A DNA stretch of 64,000 nt from Hyalella azteca (GCF_000764305.2 NW_025941703.1:1-64000), one strand, 5' to 3'; numbered from the stretch's first letter, positions 35,801-50,800 are shown. The notes: generated by a model from the letters alone, not told the origin. Made by a program: numbers and translations.

Positions 35801-38800
35801 TCCCAGTACTAATATTTATTTCATTTTCTCGGAGAAGCTGGAGAGATTCGCTTCAAGTTTACGTCAAGGGAGACTAAGGTATGGTTTATACCATGCTTCT
35901 ATGCTACCAACTCAGTTTAGAATAATTTTTATCGTCAATAATTTTTATTGAAACTGGGCATGCTTGGCATTCTATCATTCCAGTAAGACTCAAATCCTGC
36001 AAGCGTCGAATTTATCCTTATGATTCAAATCACGTGCAATATATTGTCAAACGATAGCAAACTTTCCCAAGAAAACACAATGAATTATAAATTATTTGAC
36101 AATTCAAAATTTGTCGCTGAGCGCAATCATCATTTTTAAAACAGATCTAAATTTCACAAAGCCATGCTTTTCATTTTAAAACAAGCAAAATAGCAACACA
36201 CATTGACGGAATCTGATGGCTGACTAATCAGTCTATTCAACCACCTCTAAAAATCATTTTATTACATTAAAAAAATGATTAAAAGCAGGATTATTTTTTT
36301 AGTTTGCGCTGTCAATTTGCGCCAAATTTAAGGAAGCACAAAAATATGGTATTAGGTACTTAATCAAGAATTTAAAGTTATTTAAGATAGAAATGGGCAA
36401 AAATATTGGAAGGCACTTGTAAAAAGTAAAATTTCCAAGTCAAAATTAGAAATTTTATACAAAAAAATTTCGGAGTCACTCGGATGCCGCTTGTAGAGTG
36501 AAATAAAATAGTTGGGAAGAAAAATACATGCAAGTTGAATTGACTCGAACAAAATTCGAGAAATTTTTTATTTTTTAGCAAAAAATTTAAAAGAATCTTT
36601 CACGTATACTGTAGAAACTCATCTCATTTACTAATGATTTAAAAAAAGAAACTGCGTGAGTATAGAATGGTCGCTTAAATATTCTAAATAACTTACGTCG
36701 TTATTAGGAAGACGATCATAGTAGCTGCGGTGAGGCATCGAAAAGCCCGAAGGCACCAACTGCACAACGAAAATTATGTCAATATTTGATATTGACGTAA
36801 TAATATTTATATTAAATATTAACGTAACAATATTTAATATTTAATTCAGACAGTAATGAAATAATTTTGTAATAAGTATAAAATAGCATTGGTGACAAAG
36901 ATGTCTAAGATAACATGGATGACAACGACGGTAAGGTGAAAAGGGTGACAGGGATGCCAAGGATTACTAGATTGACATATATGAGAAAGATGCTTAGAAT
37001 GACAAAGTTTGAAAGGAAAATCTGATAAAAAAGCACATAGGAAAGAAAGTGCTGCTCGTTTGCCACCAAGTTTCAGACATTGGACATGAAACCATCGAGT
37101 TGATGGGGGTTAAGGCGTTAATAATTTGATGAGCCGACGTTAATCGCACGATGTATGAGTTTAATTAATCATAATTTCGTTAATAGTAAAAATAATATTA
37201 ATCATAATGTCGTTAATAGTAAAAATAATATTAATCATAATGTCGGTAATAGTAAAAAAAATATTAATCATAATGTCGTTTCGAATGTAGCAACATTCAA
37301 TAATGTCGCACATTAATCATACCTTGGATGAGTTTAAACCTTACAATGTAAGGTTAATCATTAACCATTCACGAGTGTTTACCCTACAATTATTGGGGGC
37401 GTATAATACGTGTGTAGCAAGAGGTTTCTTGTAATTGTACTTAATTCGACGTGTTTCGATTGCAGTTTACAATATGAAATTGAAATTTTGACTAATTGAA
37501 ATAATATTTGAATGTGGCAAGCATATATTCGAACTTCAAAATTCATGTTATTGGGAAATAACACACCTATTATTTATATATAGTTAGCCACATGAATTTT
37601 CAAGCTACAATTCTTAACAAATTATTACGATGTTCCATTTTATTCCACAAAATTTGAACAAGATCATTTTCGAATTCTAAAACTTACTAATAAAAATTTA
37701 AAAAAATCAATCGACTGCTGAGCTCAATTATAATTTATTCACTCAGTAATTAGCGATTGCATCCAAAACTCGACATTGTTTCGTCAGCAAAATCTTAATA
37801 AATCTCTATTCGTAAACTTTCATCTTTATGCGTTTACCTATCAAAGACCTCAAATTTATCAATCATAACACTTTTCATGAAATAAAGACAAAATTCAATC
37901 ACATCAATATGCCATACAATTAATATATTATAAGTGAATAATATATTAATACAAAAGAGGCTTCACCAACCGACCTTAATGATGTTCTTGCCCTCGTTGT
38001 AAGGGTCAGGCACCACAGTGATGCGTATATATAACAACCAACCTTAATGATGTTCTTGCCCTCATTGTAAGGGTCAGGCACCACAGTGATGCGTATATAT
38101 AACAACCAACCTTAATGATGTTCTTGCCCTCATTGTAAGGGTCGGGCACCACAGTGATGCGGAAATACGGAGACACTCCGAACTCGGCGTGTAGTTTGGT
38201 GAGCACGACATCGAAGTCCCAGCGCCGGAGGTCCCACGTGTCCCGTAGAAGGTACCAGCCATCTGAAATGCAGAGTTTCTTTAGAACAATTTAGTATTAA
38301 GTTTACTGTATTCTTTTTCAAAAAGCAAATTTTCAGTTAGAAATGGGCAGTCAAAATTGTTATATGTTAAAATTTGCATTAATCATTGAATTTTCATATT
38401 TTTAGCGCATTTTCTCATTTATGGAACAAATGCACTATTGTGCTCGCCATGTCCGTCTGTCTGTCTGTCCGTCCGTCCGTCCGTGACCTCAAGTTTTCGT
38501 CGACGAGAAAATGCGCTCTCTGTCACTCACTGCAGTGAGTACTGAGTTATATTTTTTATATATTGGAAACGTGTTAAACAAACACACTCGAGTCTTTAAC
38601 TCCTAGGCAATTCAATTGCAACCTCAAGCATTCAAACAACGCAAATCGTTTTTGAGGATGAAGTAAGAGTTATTAATTCTTATTAAAATTTGCTACACTC
38701 TTAAATTACTAAATGTAGGGAATAGTCTAGCTCTTAACTCTAAATACTTTAAGAATGGCTCAAATTTTCCACCTTAAGTAATTCCAGTTCTCAGTATCTC

Positions 38801-41800
38801 ACACTCCACGACTCGTCTAGCTCGCAAGGCTCAAAATGAGATGCCTTTATCCCCGCCTTTAGCCCTGCGTTGAAGTCAATAAATCACAGCTCTTAAGCTT
38901 TCCCCAAGCTTTTTTTACTCGAATTAAAATGGCTGCCAAAAAACAGGAAAACTCGACTGATGGCTCTTTTGAAAAGCGGCTGAAGCGACCTGAGAAAACG
39001 CGACAATATGGCGGGTGCGGTGGGCAAAACATCGCTTAAAAACCGCCAGGCTTTCGGTAAAAATTACTAAAATGTAATTGATAGCGAAACAAAAATTGAA
39101 TAACATTGGCGTTGAAAGCTTTTGAATATTTGCCATTTCTATTTTCTAGTAACTTCATAAACATTTTAACTGATTAAATAATCAATTCGCATAGTTTCAA
39201 AAAATAAATTCAAATATTTGGAAAATGTGCTGTAAGAAAAAGACATGTAATAAAACTGCGGCAAAAACGGGGATACAAATATTCCAACTTCGTTGTAGGC
39301 TAGTCTAAAATGTCAGCAGCGTCGAAACTATAAAAACAGGACGAAAAAGCAGAAATCCTAAGTATAAGGTACGTACTCCTCAACTAAATATTGGAATCTC
39401 AATAGAATTTGGGTTTAAAATTTTGATTGTAAAAAATTTAAGGCATGGTAAGATTGTAAGACTTGAACCAAACGAAAGAATCTTGATCACATGAAAAACT
39501 GAAAAATTGTTTAGCTAAGAAATTTATTTTTGAAACCCTTGGCATTTATAACTGCACAAAATGCGACGATTTTTTCCACAATTGCTCTAAAAAGAGAAAA
39601 TTAAAAGTGGATAAAATCATAATCATTATGGGAGATTGATAAATTGGGATGAAAATTTCGGTAACTAGGATAAAAAAATGCATTTGGAATTGTGATTTTA
39701 GAACTTTTTTAACTGAGGAAATGTAAATAAAATGAGGCCAAAAGAATTTAACCAGGAAATTGGCGGCTGAAGGTCTTTTACGGAGCGATCTTTTGTACGG
39801 CCTGCAGAGCGAATCCGACAGTAACTGATAGCTGTCTTTATCGACGCTTTCACGACTGCTCAGCAAATGTAACTATCTCTAGTAACCTTTCTTTAGGGAA
39901 TGTAACTATCTTTAGTAACCTTTCTTAAAGGATGTAACTACCTCTAGTAACCTTTCTTTAAAGAATGTAACTATATCTAGTAACCTTTCTTTAAAGAATG
40001 TAACTACTTCTAGTAACCTTTCTTTAAAGAATGTAACTATCTCTAGTAACCTTTCTTTAAAGAATGTAACTACCACTAGTAACCTTTCTTGAAATAATGT
40101 AACTGTCTCAAGCAACCTTTCTTTAGGGAATGTAACTATCTCAAGTAACCTTTCTTTAAAGAATGTAATTATATCCAGTAAACTTTCTTTAAAGAATGTA
40201 ACTATCTCGTGTAACATTTACTTTATTAAATAATCCTCCGTACCATCTACTGGTTTTACTGTTCAGACGAAATATTGACTCATTTCAAAACTAGCTGTAT
40301 TCTCGTATGTGATGCAGAAAAACTTCATATTGTGAAATTCGATTTATTTCACGAGGCATATAAATTGTATGTAGTCATAATCCGTGCTGCATGATTTCTA
40401 TGACTGTCTAAAATTCATACAAACCGAAACAGAAATGCGTTAATGCGGTAATGCATCATTTTTCTGTATTTTCCATTTAACGCACTTAACGCATGTTCAA
40501 GTTAAGCCAAACACCGCCTTTGCATTATTCGAGAATTAAATTTCTCCTGTAATAATTTATTCGATTGAATATACTATTTCTTTCAGCTCTATGCGAACGA
40601 CACAAAATATTAACGCGGAGAGCCTTTCAATTCTCTTCCGTTGGTATTAATTCAGAGGTCTCAGACGGGGCATGAACCTGAATATTCAAAGATACGCGAG
40701 ACCACGCAGAGGCAGCATTATTATTACAGAGACTACGCTCTTATTCAGCTCCAACTCTGGCTAAAACGCGTAAATCTCTAATGTCTTTGGCAGCTCTGTT
40801 GCACTGGCAGCTTTACGGCAGTATGGCATGAAGCTGAATATTAGTATGTAGTATACTATGGAGCATACATACTATATTATTTAGAACAATACAACATGAA
40901 ACTGAATATTAGTATATAGTATATTATGGAGCATACATACTATATTATTTAAAGCAATACAGAATGAAGCTAATAAATAATTAATTACTATATGTTTATA
41001 TTTTGAAGAAAGTAAACGAGGACGCATTTAGAAAACTATTAGAGCTGATATTTCCAAGTTTAGATAGATCGCCAATTTTGAAAGATGGTGGAGGTTATTT
41101 TATAAAAGGCAATTACATTCGCACCTAAAAAATATTTCAAGGATTCATTTTGCTAACGGTATTATTACGAGAATAATTCAGAATTGACCAACACAGGTAT
41201 GCTGGCTGCTCAGGGATGCAGTCTTTGTGCATGGATATACGTCGCTCTAAGCTTAGAAATTTGAGCATTTGTTTCTAAATTCTGTCTAAACGTGAAATGG
41301 GGTCTTATCTGGTATAGACGCTGTGGTATCTCAGACGCTATGGTATCGTATGCGCTATGGATGTATCTTAATTAGTATTTTAAATGTATCTTAGATACCT
41401 TTAAATACTTTCACTCATTATCATGAGTCCGAAAACATTAGAGCACAATGTAATGTGGTATAAGCTAGGATACAGTTTTATGTCAGCTGCAACGAATTCT
41501 TTTGCAAAATATGACTATATATAACAAAAGGACTATATATTATTCGCTTTTTGAAACTCCTTCGCAACGCATAAATGTTATAATGTTGAATTATATTATT
41601 GTTAAAATTTTAACTTAATAATGACACTGCTGTAGGAATCCAGTGAAATTCTGACAATATGCATCGCTTCCACTGCTCTAAATGCAACACTTCTGAAGAG
41701 GCCAATATCTCTGAGTTACACATGCTTAATGAATTTCATGTTTTATTTTTAAATATAAAAAATTATCATTTTTAAATTTGTTATATATAAATTTTTTCTA

Positions 41801-44800
41801 TTTTTAAAATTATTTGTTCTTACAATTGATTCATGCACTGTCTCCGACTTTACGCAAGTGTGCAAAGTTTCAGATCGATTGGACATGTAGAAGATCGTTA
41901 AATATCGATAAGAAGATTTGTAGCAGACAAACGACCAAAAAAACAAACAAACAACAAGAAGTGAAATTAAAGAAAAATGTTGTAATAAAAAAATAAAGAG
42001 AGTTGACAAGCTAGTCAGTCTGAACTTGGTGCAGCTGGACATTTCAGGAAGGCAGTAACTTCAATCATTTGTTTGGTTGAATAACATGCTAACCAAAAAT
42101 TTAAAAGCAAAGAAAACATCCAGGTAATTCGCCAATGTGGGGAATTTACATTTTGTCCAGTTGTTGAGTTCATGAATAGAGTTAATTCATTAAATTCATG
42201 ATCTTCATTGATCTGATAATGCGAAACACAAAATGAAGGTATTTAAAGTTAAAGTTTTTTTAATGCAAAAGAACAAGGTAGTTTCGACTTCTTACTGGTA
42301 AGTTCCATTCAAATCCTTAGTTAATTAGCTACAGTTTAAATAGGTTACGACATATTGAGCGAAAATTGGTAAATAATATAATAATGAATTTCTAATATTA
42401 CACAGATAATTAATAGGCTAATAAGGTTTCGCAAGAATTAAAACGCAATTGTCTAGAAAACCGGGTCAAAAATTGAAAAATTTTGCTTTTTCTTTTTTTG
42501 GCTCATTTTGTAGCTGCGGATAAGGAGCGTCTAACTCAGTAAACCGCATGTATGTGCGTTCTCTAGTTTTTCCGCGAAGCAATTCCAAAAGTAGATAAAA
42601 TTAATATGTCTTAACAATATGATTTTTAACAAAGTTCTGTTCAAGAAAAATAGTATTTATCGATCATTATTCGCGTTAATTAAGCTGGGTTTAAGCTTCT
42701 ATTGCAGCTGCGAAATGAGCGTGTCTAACGCAGTAAACCGTATGTATGTCCGTATTTCAGGTTTTGCGTGAGGCGTCGTGATACAATTGAATGTCCCTCT
42801 CATTTTAACTAAATTTATGCGAAACGAACATTTTTAAACAAAATGTACAAAGATTACTTTGAAAAATTGAATTTACAGATCATTATTTGCGTTTATTGTG
42901 ATATGTTTGGACTCATTTTGAAGCTGCAAACGAGGCGCGTTCACCGCAGCAAATTACGTTGATTTGCATGCAATACTTTTTGAGGCCGTTTTGAACTATT
43001 ATAAAATGACAATTGTACTGACTTAAACGGGGAGAAATGGAAAAGTCGTATATAAAAACACAGAGCGAAAAATCGAAGAAAAGCTTTTAGAGTAGATAGA
43101 TATTCTCACCACAAATCGAATGATATGTCTCTCGATGTTGTATCACGTAAATTGAAGGAGGTAGATTTATTAAGAACCCTATTTCATCCGTTTTCTATGC
43201 ATTTCACATTTGCTTTCATTTTTTTTAATTCATTGGGGCAACATTTTCTTATTTTGCTCTTTTACAAATGTGTACAAAGTTTTGCAAAAATCTGTCAGTA
43301 AATATTTTTTTATCTACACGCATCCCTTAACGATACGATATGAATTATTTCAACATCAGTTATGTTGAGAGTTTCATGAATTCACATGCATAACAAGTTT
43401 CCGAGTGAAATAATGTTTTCTTTGCTTTTCCTATAATTAAATGACTTTAATCCCAGGTGTAACAAGGTTTTCTTATTTGTTTCCCCAATAAAATTAAAGA
43501 TGAAAGTGACGCTAGGACGAAATGGTTCTATACATCGAAAAATTTATAATGAACAGAAATTCGAGTGACAGCGCAATGAATAATCAATTATCTAATACAA
43601 GGATCACCGAACAATTCATTAGCCATGGATCAATGACTTAGATTAATCGAGAAATAAGTATATGTTAATTCCATACATGCTAATGCCCGCCAGCTGTATG
43701 AAAAATGAGATTTCATTAGAAAAAACATCCACATGGAATAAACTTTAAAGTTAGAGAATGCTCCCCGAGCAAATTGGCTGCATGGAGGTCTCTAAATTAT
43801 ACGAGAAATACGAATGATGAAAGACATGCACCACCCTGAGAGAAGATAATTTCAGTTCAAAATTGTTTCAACCAATGCAAAAAGCTTTTATTTATATTTT
43901 ATGTTTTGATTCTGACACTTTTCATACCGACATTAAAATAATTCAGGCAATTCAAGATTTACGAAAATAAATTAGGTATCAAACACCAGCAAATTCCATG
44001 AATTCCAACGAGGTACTTACCACACATTTCAAAGTAAATTCCTCCGTTTCCAGTTTGGTTTGGGCAATCAAATTTCGTTGAACGAAATTTAATTATAAAG
44101 GAGGAAGAAATATGATTCTTTCAAATGATTATATCATAGTGCTCTGAAGAATCTTAGTAACCGACAATTATTTGCCCATAGGTTAAGTTTTTGAGTGGTA
44201 TACAGGTATATTTGTCTATTTCTAATCCATCGCGTAGTTTTGGTACCATTTTATCATCGAAACGGACCAGTGAACTGGTATATAAATCATTCATTTAGTA
44301 AAGGTATGATAGCACTTGTCTATCATCACAGGTATAATAGCACACTAATAAGCGAACGCTGATACGACTGTCCTATGCGAGGATCAAGCTACGTAATACA
44401 AATCTGAAGGGCTTTAGAGTTAGAATCAAATTCGGTATCATTGTTTTCACACATCAATCACCTGCCGTACTAGCTTAGAATTATTACGATTATATTGCCG
44501 TCCTAGCTTCGGCTGCCGGCCCCGCATTTCTGGTCGGGAAGACTTGGAAGACTACAACGTAACTCCAATAATATTATTTAAATTGATTATATCATTATTT
44601 AAATGAAAAACATAGCATAAAACACTTTGCAAGCATTCCTAACCAGACTCAGGATAATGCTGCTCTGGGCAATCTTCGTCAGTCGTCTGCTAGTAAACTG
44701 GCGCACTAAACTCGCTGTGACATTAGCTTCAGGTGCAGCAAGGCTAAATCTACGGTTAAAACTATCCATTCTACAGCCGATGAAAATTATTTTTCCTGTC

Positions 44801-47800
44801 TATTGTGTATTTTTCTGCAGCAGAGATGAAACACGTGAACATACGATTCTGAAATATCTCGAATTTCGAAAATTTTTCCTTCGCATTACAAGTTATTACA
44901 ATTGAACTGCATTAATGGCTTCTTCCTGAAGGAATTCTATGAAATTCTAATATGAACTTTTTTGTTCAAACAACGCCTGAGGCTGACCAAAATTTTTGAG
45001 ACCAGACAAGGCACCCAAGAAACCAAGGATTTTTAGAGCAGCTACGGTGGCGAGCATAATTTTCTTGGATAATAATATGGCGGTCCTTTGGCCTGAGGCA
45101 TGCATTAAGGATTCCTGTAGACAAGATACTCCTGTGCCCAGACAAATTTTGATTCATTTATTCCATTTTTAGGCGGTTTCAAAACCCCAGGGAAGGCTAA
45201 TCTGAAATATGATTTTCCGCTGTGGAGTCCAAAACTCGTGTACCTTTCCATGCAGTACCTTCGTACCTTTGCAGTATACTCGTGTACCTTCGCTGTATTT
45301 TTTCGTGTATGACGTTTAATATTGTTGTATTATTTGGAATTTTCTTTACACAACTATCACTTGAGTTTTGATTACAAATACTTAGAATTTCAAATAGGTT
45401 CTCAAGAGATCTTGAGGTGAAAACAGAAGTGTGTGAGATATCTAACATCTTTCATCCAACTTAGCACATTGTTCAAAGTTAATAAAAACACATAACTGGG
45501 GTAATAATTATTGCTCCTGTTTTTAGCAGGAGCACAAAAAATTATAAGTTGCAGGTTACGTCTCTGTTGTGTAAAGAAAATGAATTAGAGAGTTTGTCAA
45601 GAAATAAAATAGTAAAATCTCTTCAATCTGAATTCCTAGCAGCCCGACTTCACTCGGGATAGTGAATCCTAGATATTGTAGGATACAGTTCTCTCTAATA
45701 TTATTTTCCTGAACCCCGTTCCCAATAAACCGGTTGATAATTCACACACTGAAGCATTGAAATTCAATGAAAGACCTCTTAGAAGTAAGAGGTCTTAGAA
45801 GTAAGAGGTCTTAGAAGTAAGAGGTCTTAGAGTCCTTAGAATTAAAATGCAGGTCTCATGTAATATCCTGACACGCCAAGTATTGCGGATACGAGCGCAA
45901 GTAGACATCTGTATCTACGACGCCAGGTTTCATACAAGTACATGTAGACCAAAGTAAATAGATACAATTTTTCAAAGAAACTCAACACATTTGGCTATTC
46001 GGCAAAGGATTACTAAGAAAAATATATGAAAGTGGTGTAGCTTGACCCGACTCAAGGTAAATACAACTGCGATCGTTCTAATTTTCATGAGCCATCGTTC
46101 TCCAAATTTCAGTGTCAAAATAGTTTTATTTTAAAATAAGCGAAGGATCGTTTAACGTTAAAAAATGTAGAGAATCTGTCGTTCACTGATGACTCATAGT
46201 ACGAGATCTCAAGACAATCAAACTAAAGCAAATTTCGGTTAATAGCCGCTCATAGCCAATTAAACATTATATTTATATGGCTTACTGAATCCATGTCAAA
46301 ATATCCATATGCACGTTACATTACTCAAATTACTTGATTTTCGACTAAAGAACACAACATAACCTACTGCAATTCACTAAACTCTCAAAGCATTCCACAC
46401 AAATTTTTAGGTCCATGACATAAATTTCCAGTGAGGTCGGTTTGAATCGGTGACTAAATCCAGCTAGCATGGCACCTAAATTTTTCGGCACTTACAGTGC
46501 CAGTGCCGCAGAGAGGTACTAATGCCCGGCACAATTATACCTGAACGCTGCCATTCCAGCCTCTCTGGCTAATGTTCGGTCTAGCCATTTGCATGCTACG
46601 TGACTGCCACCGCACGAGTTAAATTAGCCCATTTATGCCGAAGGTAAGAAAAAAAGCTTGAACAAGGAAAAACCTGATAAAATGGCTTCATTGAGACACA
46701 ACTAAGTAATTTATCCAGTTTGTTCAATAAAATCAGTTGTAAATAATAAAATATAAGGTGTCCTACATATAGGACGCCAGGCATTACGGAACAAAAATGG
46801 CATAAAATTGACTAAGCTCTACAACAGAAAGACTCTGCAGTACATCTACTTTTTGTGGAAGTTTTTGAAGCGCTTGACGTGTAATCCTTTATCACACTTT
46901 TCACACCTAGTTGTAGTCTTCTGGTGAGTGTGCACTGCGCGTCTGCTTGTCTTGAGGAATGACAAAATGATTGACGTCCAACTGTTGCTTTGTTCCAATA
47001 TCAGCAGGATGGCCTTTGCAACTTGGCTGTGGAGGTTTTGCGTAGTGTTCAAGATAATAAGACAAAACTCGTCTACGAAATGCTAGCAGATCGAGCTTCT
47101 CAGCATCTTTATTCCTTCTATGAAGAAGCCACGCGTTGTTCATAGAAACATAGATGAGATATGACACAATGGACAAGTACCATTTTTTACCTCTTATTGA
47201 CACTCTGTACTTCGATATGTTCTCATCCATTCTATCTACACCACCCATTGACTTGTTGTAGAATTTTACGATTGCTGGCTGCTCTACTTGGATCCGTTGT
47301 CTTGTCTGCCTTGAAAAGCGCGTCATCTGGGTTTGGGGGTAAATTCCAACAGAATTTGAACATTGAGATACCACACTGTTGTCATTCCATCGACAGATTA
47401 TGATATTGTATTTTTCGTCGACTCTGAAATCATGGAAGCCTAGTGGTTTTTTTATTTATCTCTTTGACATCAATGAGAGGACACTTCTCGGTTCTATTTT
47501 CTCTGACTGTGCCAGTTCCTTTCAGTCCCATCTCTTTCAAGGCTGATATAAGACTCACACTAGTTGTGAGTCTTATTGTAACATTGTAAGATTTAACTCT
47601 TAGTGAATAACTTCAAAACAGAGACATTATGAGTTTATGAACTAAAGTCTGAATTAGTCTAAATGCGGCAGTGTGTTGAGAGTGCAACATTTAGACATTT
47701 TAGATACAAGCCAATTATCTGACAAAACAAAATTCCACACAATGTACCCATGAATGGCCTTCTGCAACTAAACAATGATTCCAAATAGTACATCTATACA

Positions 47801-50800
47801 TCAATATGCATGAAAAAATATGTACATTACGATATAAAGCAAAAAAAAATCAGAAGGTTTTTCCAATAAATGGATGTACTGAATGAAGCTTCCTGTGACA
47901 ACTAGGTTCGTTCAATGCCTAGCGACCTACATGTAGGACATCGTTGTTTAGTATTACCTCATGCCTCACGTGTTGAATATTTTGATATATCTCTATTCTC
48001 TATCTAATAACAGGCTATTATACTAAAAGAATATGCACCTCACGACACAAAACAGTTATTCCTACATTTGGCATAACTTACTTTTTTGGTGACGCCATGC
48101 TTTTTCAGGTGAACTAATAAATGAACACTATTTGAGCGCTCCTGTGTGACAACCTCCGTGTGCAATCTCTAATCTGCCACTGAAACTAGTTTTGGGAAAG
48201 AGTACTGAATAACATGCAATCGGCAACAATTCGTATTTTAGTTATCTATCATCTGTAAGCAACAAAAAACTTTTGATGGTTAGCTGACCTACATGTAGGA
48301 CGCCAGGCATAAATGGGTTAGAGGCGGGGTATGGCCGGCCAACTATCTGCGATTGCGTGGCCTTTGATTACACGGATGATATTTTCCGTAGGGTGTCGCC
48401 GTTTGCTTACTGGATGTAAGCAACTGAAGGATTGTAAACTGAAGGGAACGCATGGAGGTGAAGGATAGTGCTTTTATCTAAAAATGTTCATTCTAAATAT
48501 TTGTTCATATTTGTATGCCCCCACTATGAATTTTAGTGTCCTTTTAATATTGCCCATACATTTATTAATCAATTCAATAGCCCGTTGTTTGATCTTATGT
48601 TCGTTTTGACGAACTATTCCTCATAAACATTGAAATGTAGAAGTATAACACAAATCTAAGAAACATACGCCTCAGAGATTCAAGTTGTTTTTTAATTGTG
48701 CTATAACATATTGAACATAAAGCAGGATGAGAAGAGTCATTTTTATGAGCTATATTAGCTTTCAATGCCCGCTCCACTTTCTTCATTTGTCGTATTAGAA
48801 GAAAAACTTAGACGCCTGCAAATTGGCCGAATTTATTATATTAATAATTAGCGACTTCAATGTGATAAAGCGACTAACGAAACCTCAAAAACAATTAAAT
48901 TTCTTAAGTTAAAAAAATCAAGGGCTAAAATTTCTACGTCTTATCTGCTAGCTTGAGAGCGGCACAGTGTCAAGCTCATGATGATCTTGCATATCGTTTA
49001 GAAGTCCTATAAAGTTCTCGAATGGCCGGTAATTGGCCAAAAAGTTTCGACGTGACTGTAGCAAGTTGACAAGTTCGACAAGGAGTAATTGCCCCGCCAA
49101 GTTGCTAAGATATGGAAATAAGTATGTGAAGTCTAGTATAACATACATTAAAATACAAAAGGGAAATGAGTTCACAAAAAAGTTTGAAAGGGAATTCGAA
49201 TTTTTGAAAAGTTGGAGGTGATTGCGTCATTTAATTTAATTTTTTTAAACCTGTTATTGGATAAGAAATTGAAAATTAAGCGTTACGTTTAGGTGTCGGA
49301 TCAGTCCTAACAGGAAGTGAATGGAGCAATTCTCCTTCAAGGCATAAATTATACGTGCAATTTGTCAAATTCAAGTATGTTGCTTAAATAACTTGGGACA
49401 GTGGAAGTTGATCATCAAAAATAATCATATCAGTAATTTTATAACGCACAACTACATGTATTATTCTTGAATAGTAAAATAAGAGCACTTTCTGAGAGCA
49501 ACAAAAACATGCAATTTCGGTCGAAATATACGTAATTGTTCAACCATAAAGTGTTTCGAGTTTACATGAAAATCCATCACTCACGTCAGAACATATATAA
49601 ATAAGTACGCACTTCGGTATTTATTATTCGAGACCACTTAAAATAAACTCAGCGGCCCGAAATTTCCTTTCCATTTCAATCCCCATAAAAATATGCCGTC
49701 GACGTTCAGAGGCGACACCTGCAAAAAATTTTCCAATCTTAAAAAAGTCCAGCCAGCGATATTGTGAAGGGAGTCGCCGGCTTTTTTCGCTTGGCTGTCC
49801 TCCCAATATATCAGACTGTGCGCTCGAGCATGCGAGAGAATGTTCGATTAAAAGATTATTGGACACTCATCCGTGTTTCGTCTGCGTGTCTAGGAAAATT
49901 TTTTTTATCGTCCATTGGATGAAGATCAAGATGGAAGCGTTCGGGAGACGCGGTCTCCAAGTCGGCGTAGCAAACAAGAAAAAATTTGATCTTCATGAAC
50001 TAAACTGAAGGGTTGACGGCTGCCTCATTTAAAATATACTTTGGTTTTAGGTTTGAATTTCTTCCGTGCAAATTTTTGGTACTTCTGTTTATTCTACTCA
50101 TATTTCTAAAAGTTTTGAAAGGTTGTTGAGCTGGTCTGTGATTAAAAATTTACACTGAATTTACCTGGCATTTCTGTCCTTAGAAATTGTGGTTAATTTT
50201 TTATTTAAATAAATAAATGAAATAAATTCTTATAATTGAGTTCGATGTATATCCAGAGTTGGTAACGCCGACAGTTAAGGTTTCCTCATTCGCGCGACAA
50301 AAAGCATCTATTAGTGAGTTTAGGGAGTTGAGATATTCTTAATAATTGAAAATAATTTCCATGGCAAATAAATAGGCGAAGATGAATGAACATGAGAGCG
50401 GCGATCATAAATCATAATTGACAAAATGATAATTTTTTCGAATGCGTATTCACCAAGTAATACGTTTCGAAAATACCAGAGTTTATCATAATTAGTCGAG
50501 ATTTTTTTCAAACCTAAAACCACTTCTCTCATTCATGTACGAAACTCCACTAAAAAGTTATTAGCGACACAAAAAATCGCATTCCATTTTTAATACGTAT
50601 CTTTAAGGTCATATTCGCAGAAGTAATTAGACTACAGGCATCAGCTAAATGATTGAGTGATACGCTAACGTTAGCCTGAGGCTGGTAGTAAAGATTAAGC
50701 TCTTTAAAGCAAAGCTTTTACTGCCACTAAAGAGAATTATTTCTCTCTAAAGGAACCCGTAAAAAACTCCAGTGAGCCTGGAGGCATAAATTACTAAAGG

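Larger units (their letters stand above)
32332..36696 (-). other. Intron 3 of the M13 gene
   Basis: AT-rich. It contains the foldback element at 34895-35330 and faint ATCCATGCAT-rich repeats at 33375-33645. Other short open frames (34368-34575, 34616-35033) have no recognisable domain; the second lies partly in the foldback arm. Confidence 0.6.

Noticed and set aside
38405..38520. Regular TCCGTCTGTC repeat considered as a CRISPR-like array
   Set aside because: It is a short microsatellite core of a MITE with no spacers, and the genome is eukaryotic.
39912..40217. Minus-strand frame of repeated EIVTFFKERLL, at first sight a coiled coil
   Set aside because: A 33-bp tandem repeat in an intron; no splice sites or conserved domain.
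45505..45540. Hairpin TGCTCCTG-loop-CAGGAGCA as a terminator
   Set aside because: A bacterial-type terminator has no role in this eukaryotic intron; it is probably chance or a tiny transposon relic.
46617..46623. TTAA as left target site of the piggyBac element
   Set aside because: GTTAAATTAG contains a TTAA, but the right flank has no TTAA, and the inverted repeat ends exactly at TTAG on both sides.
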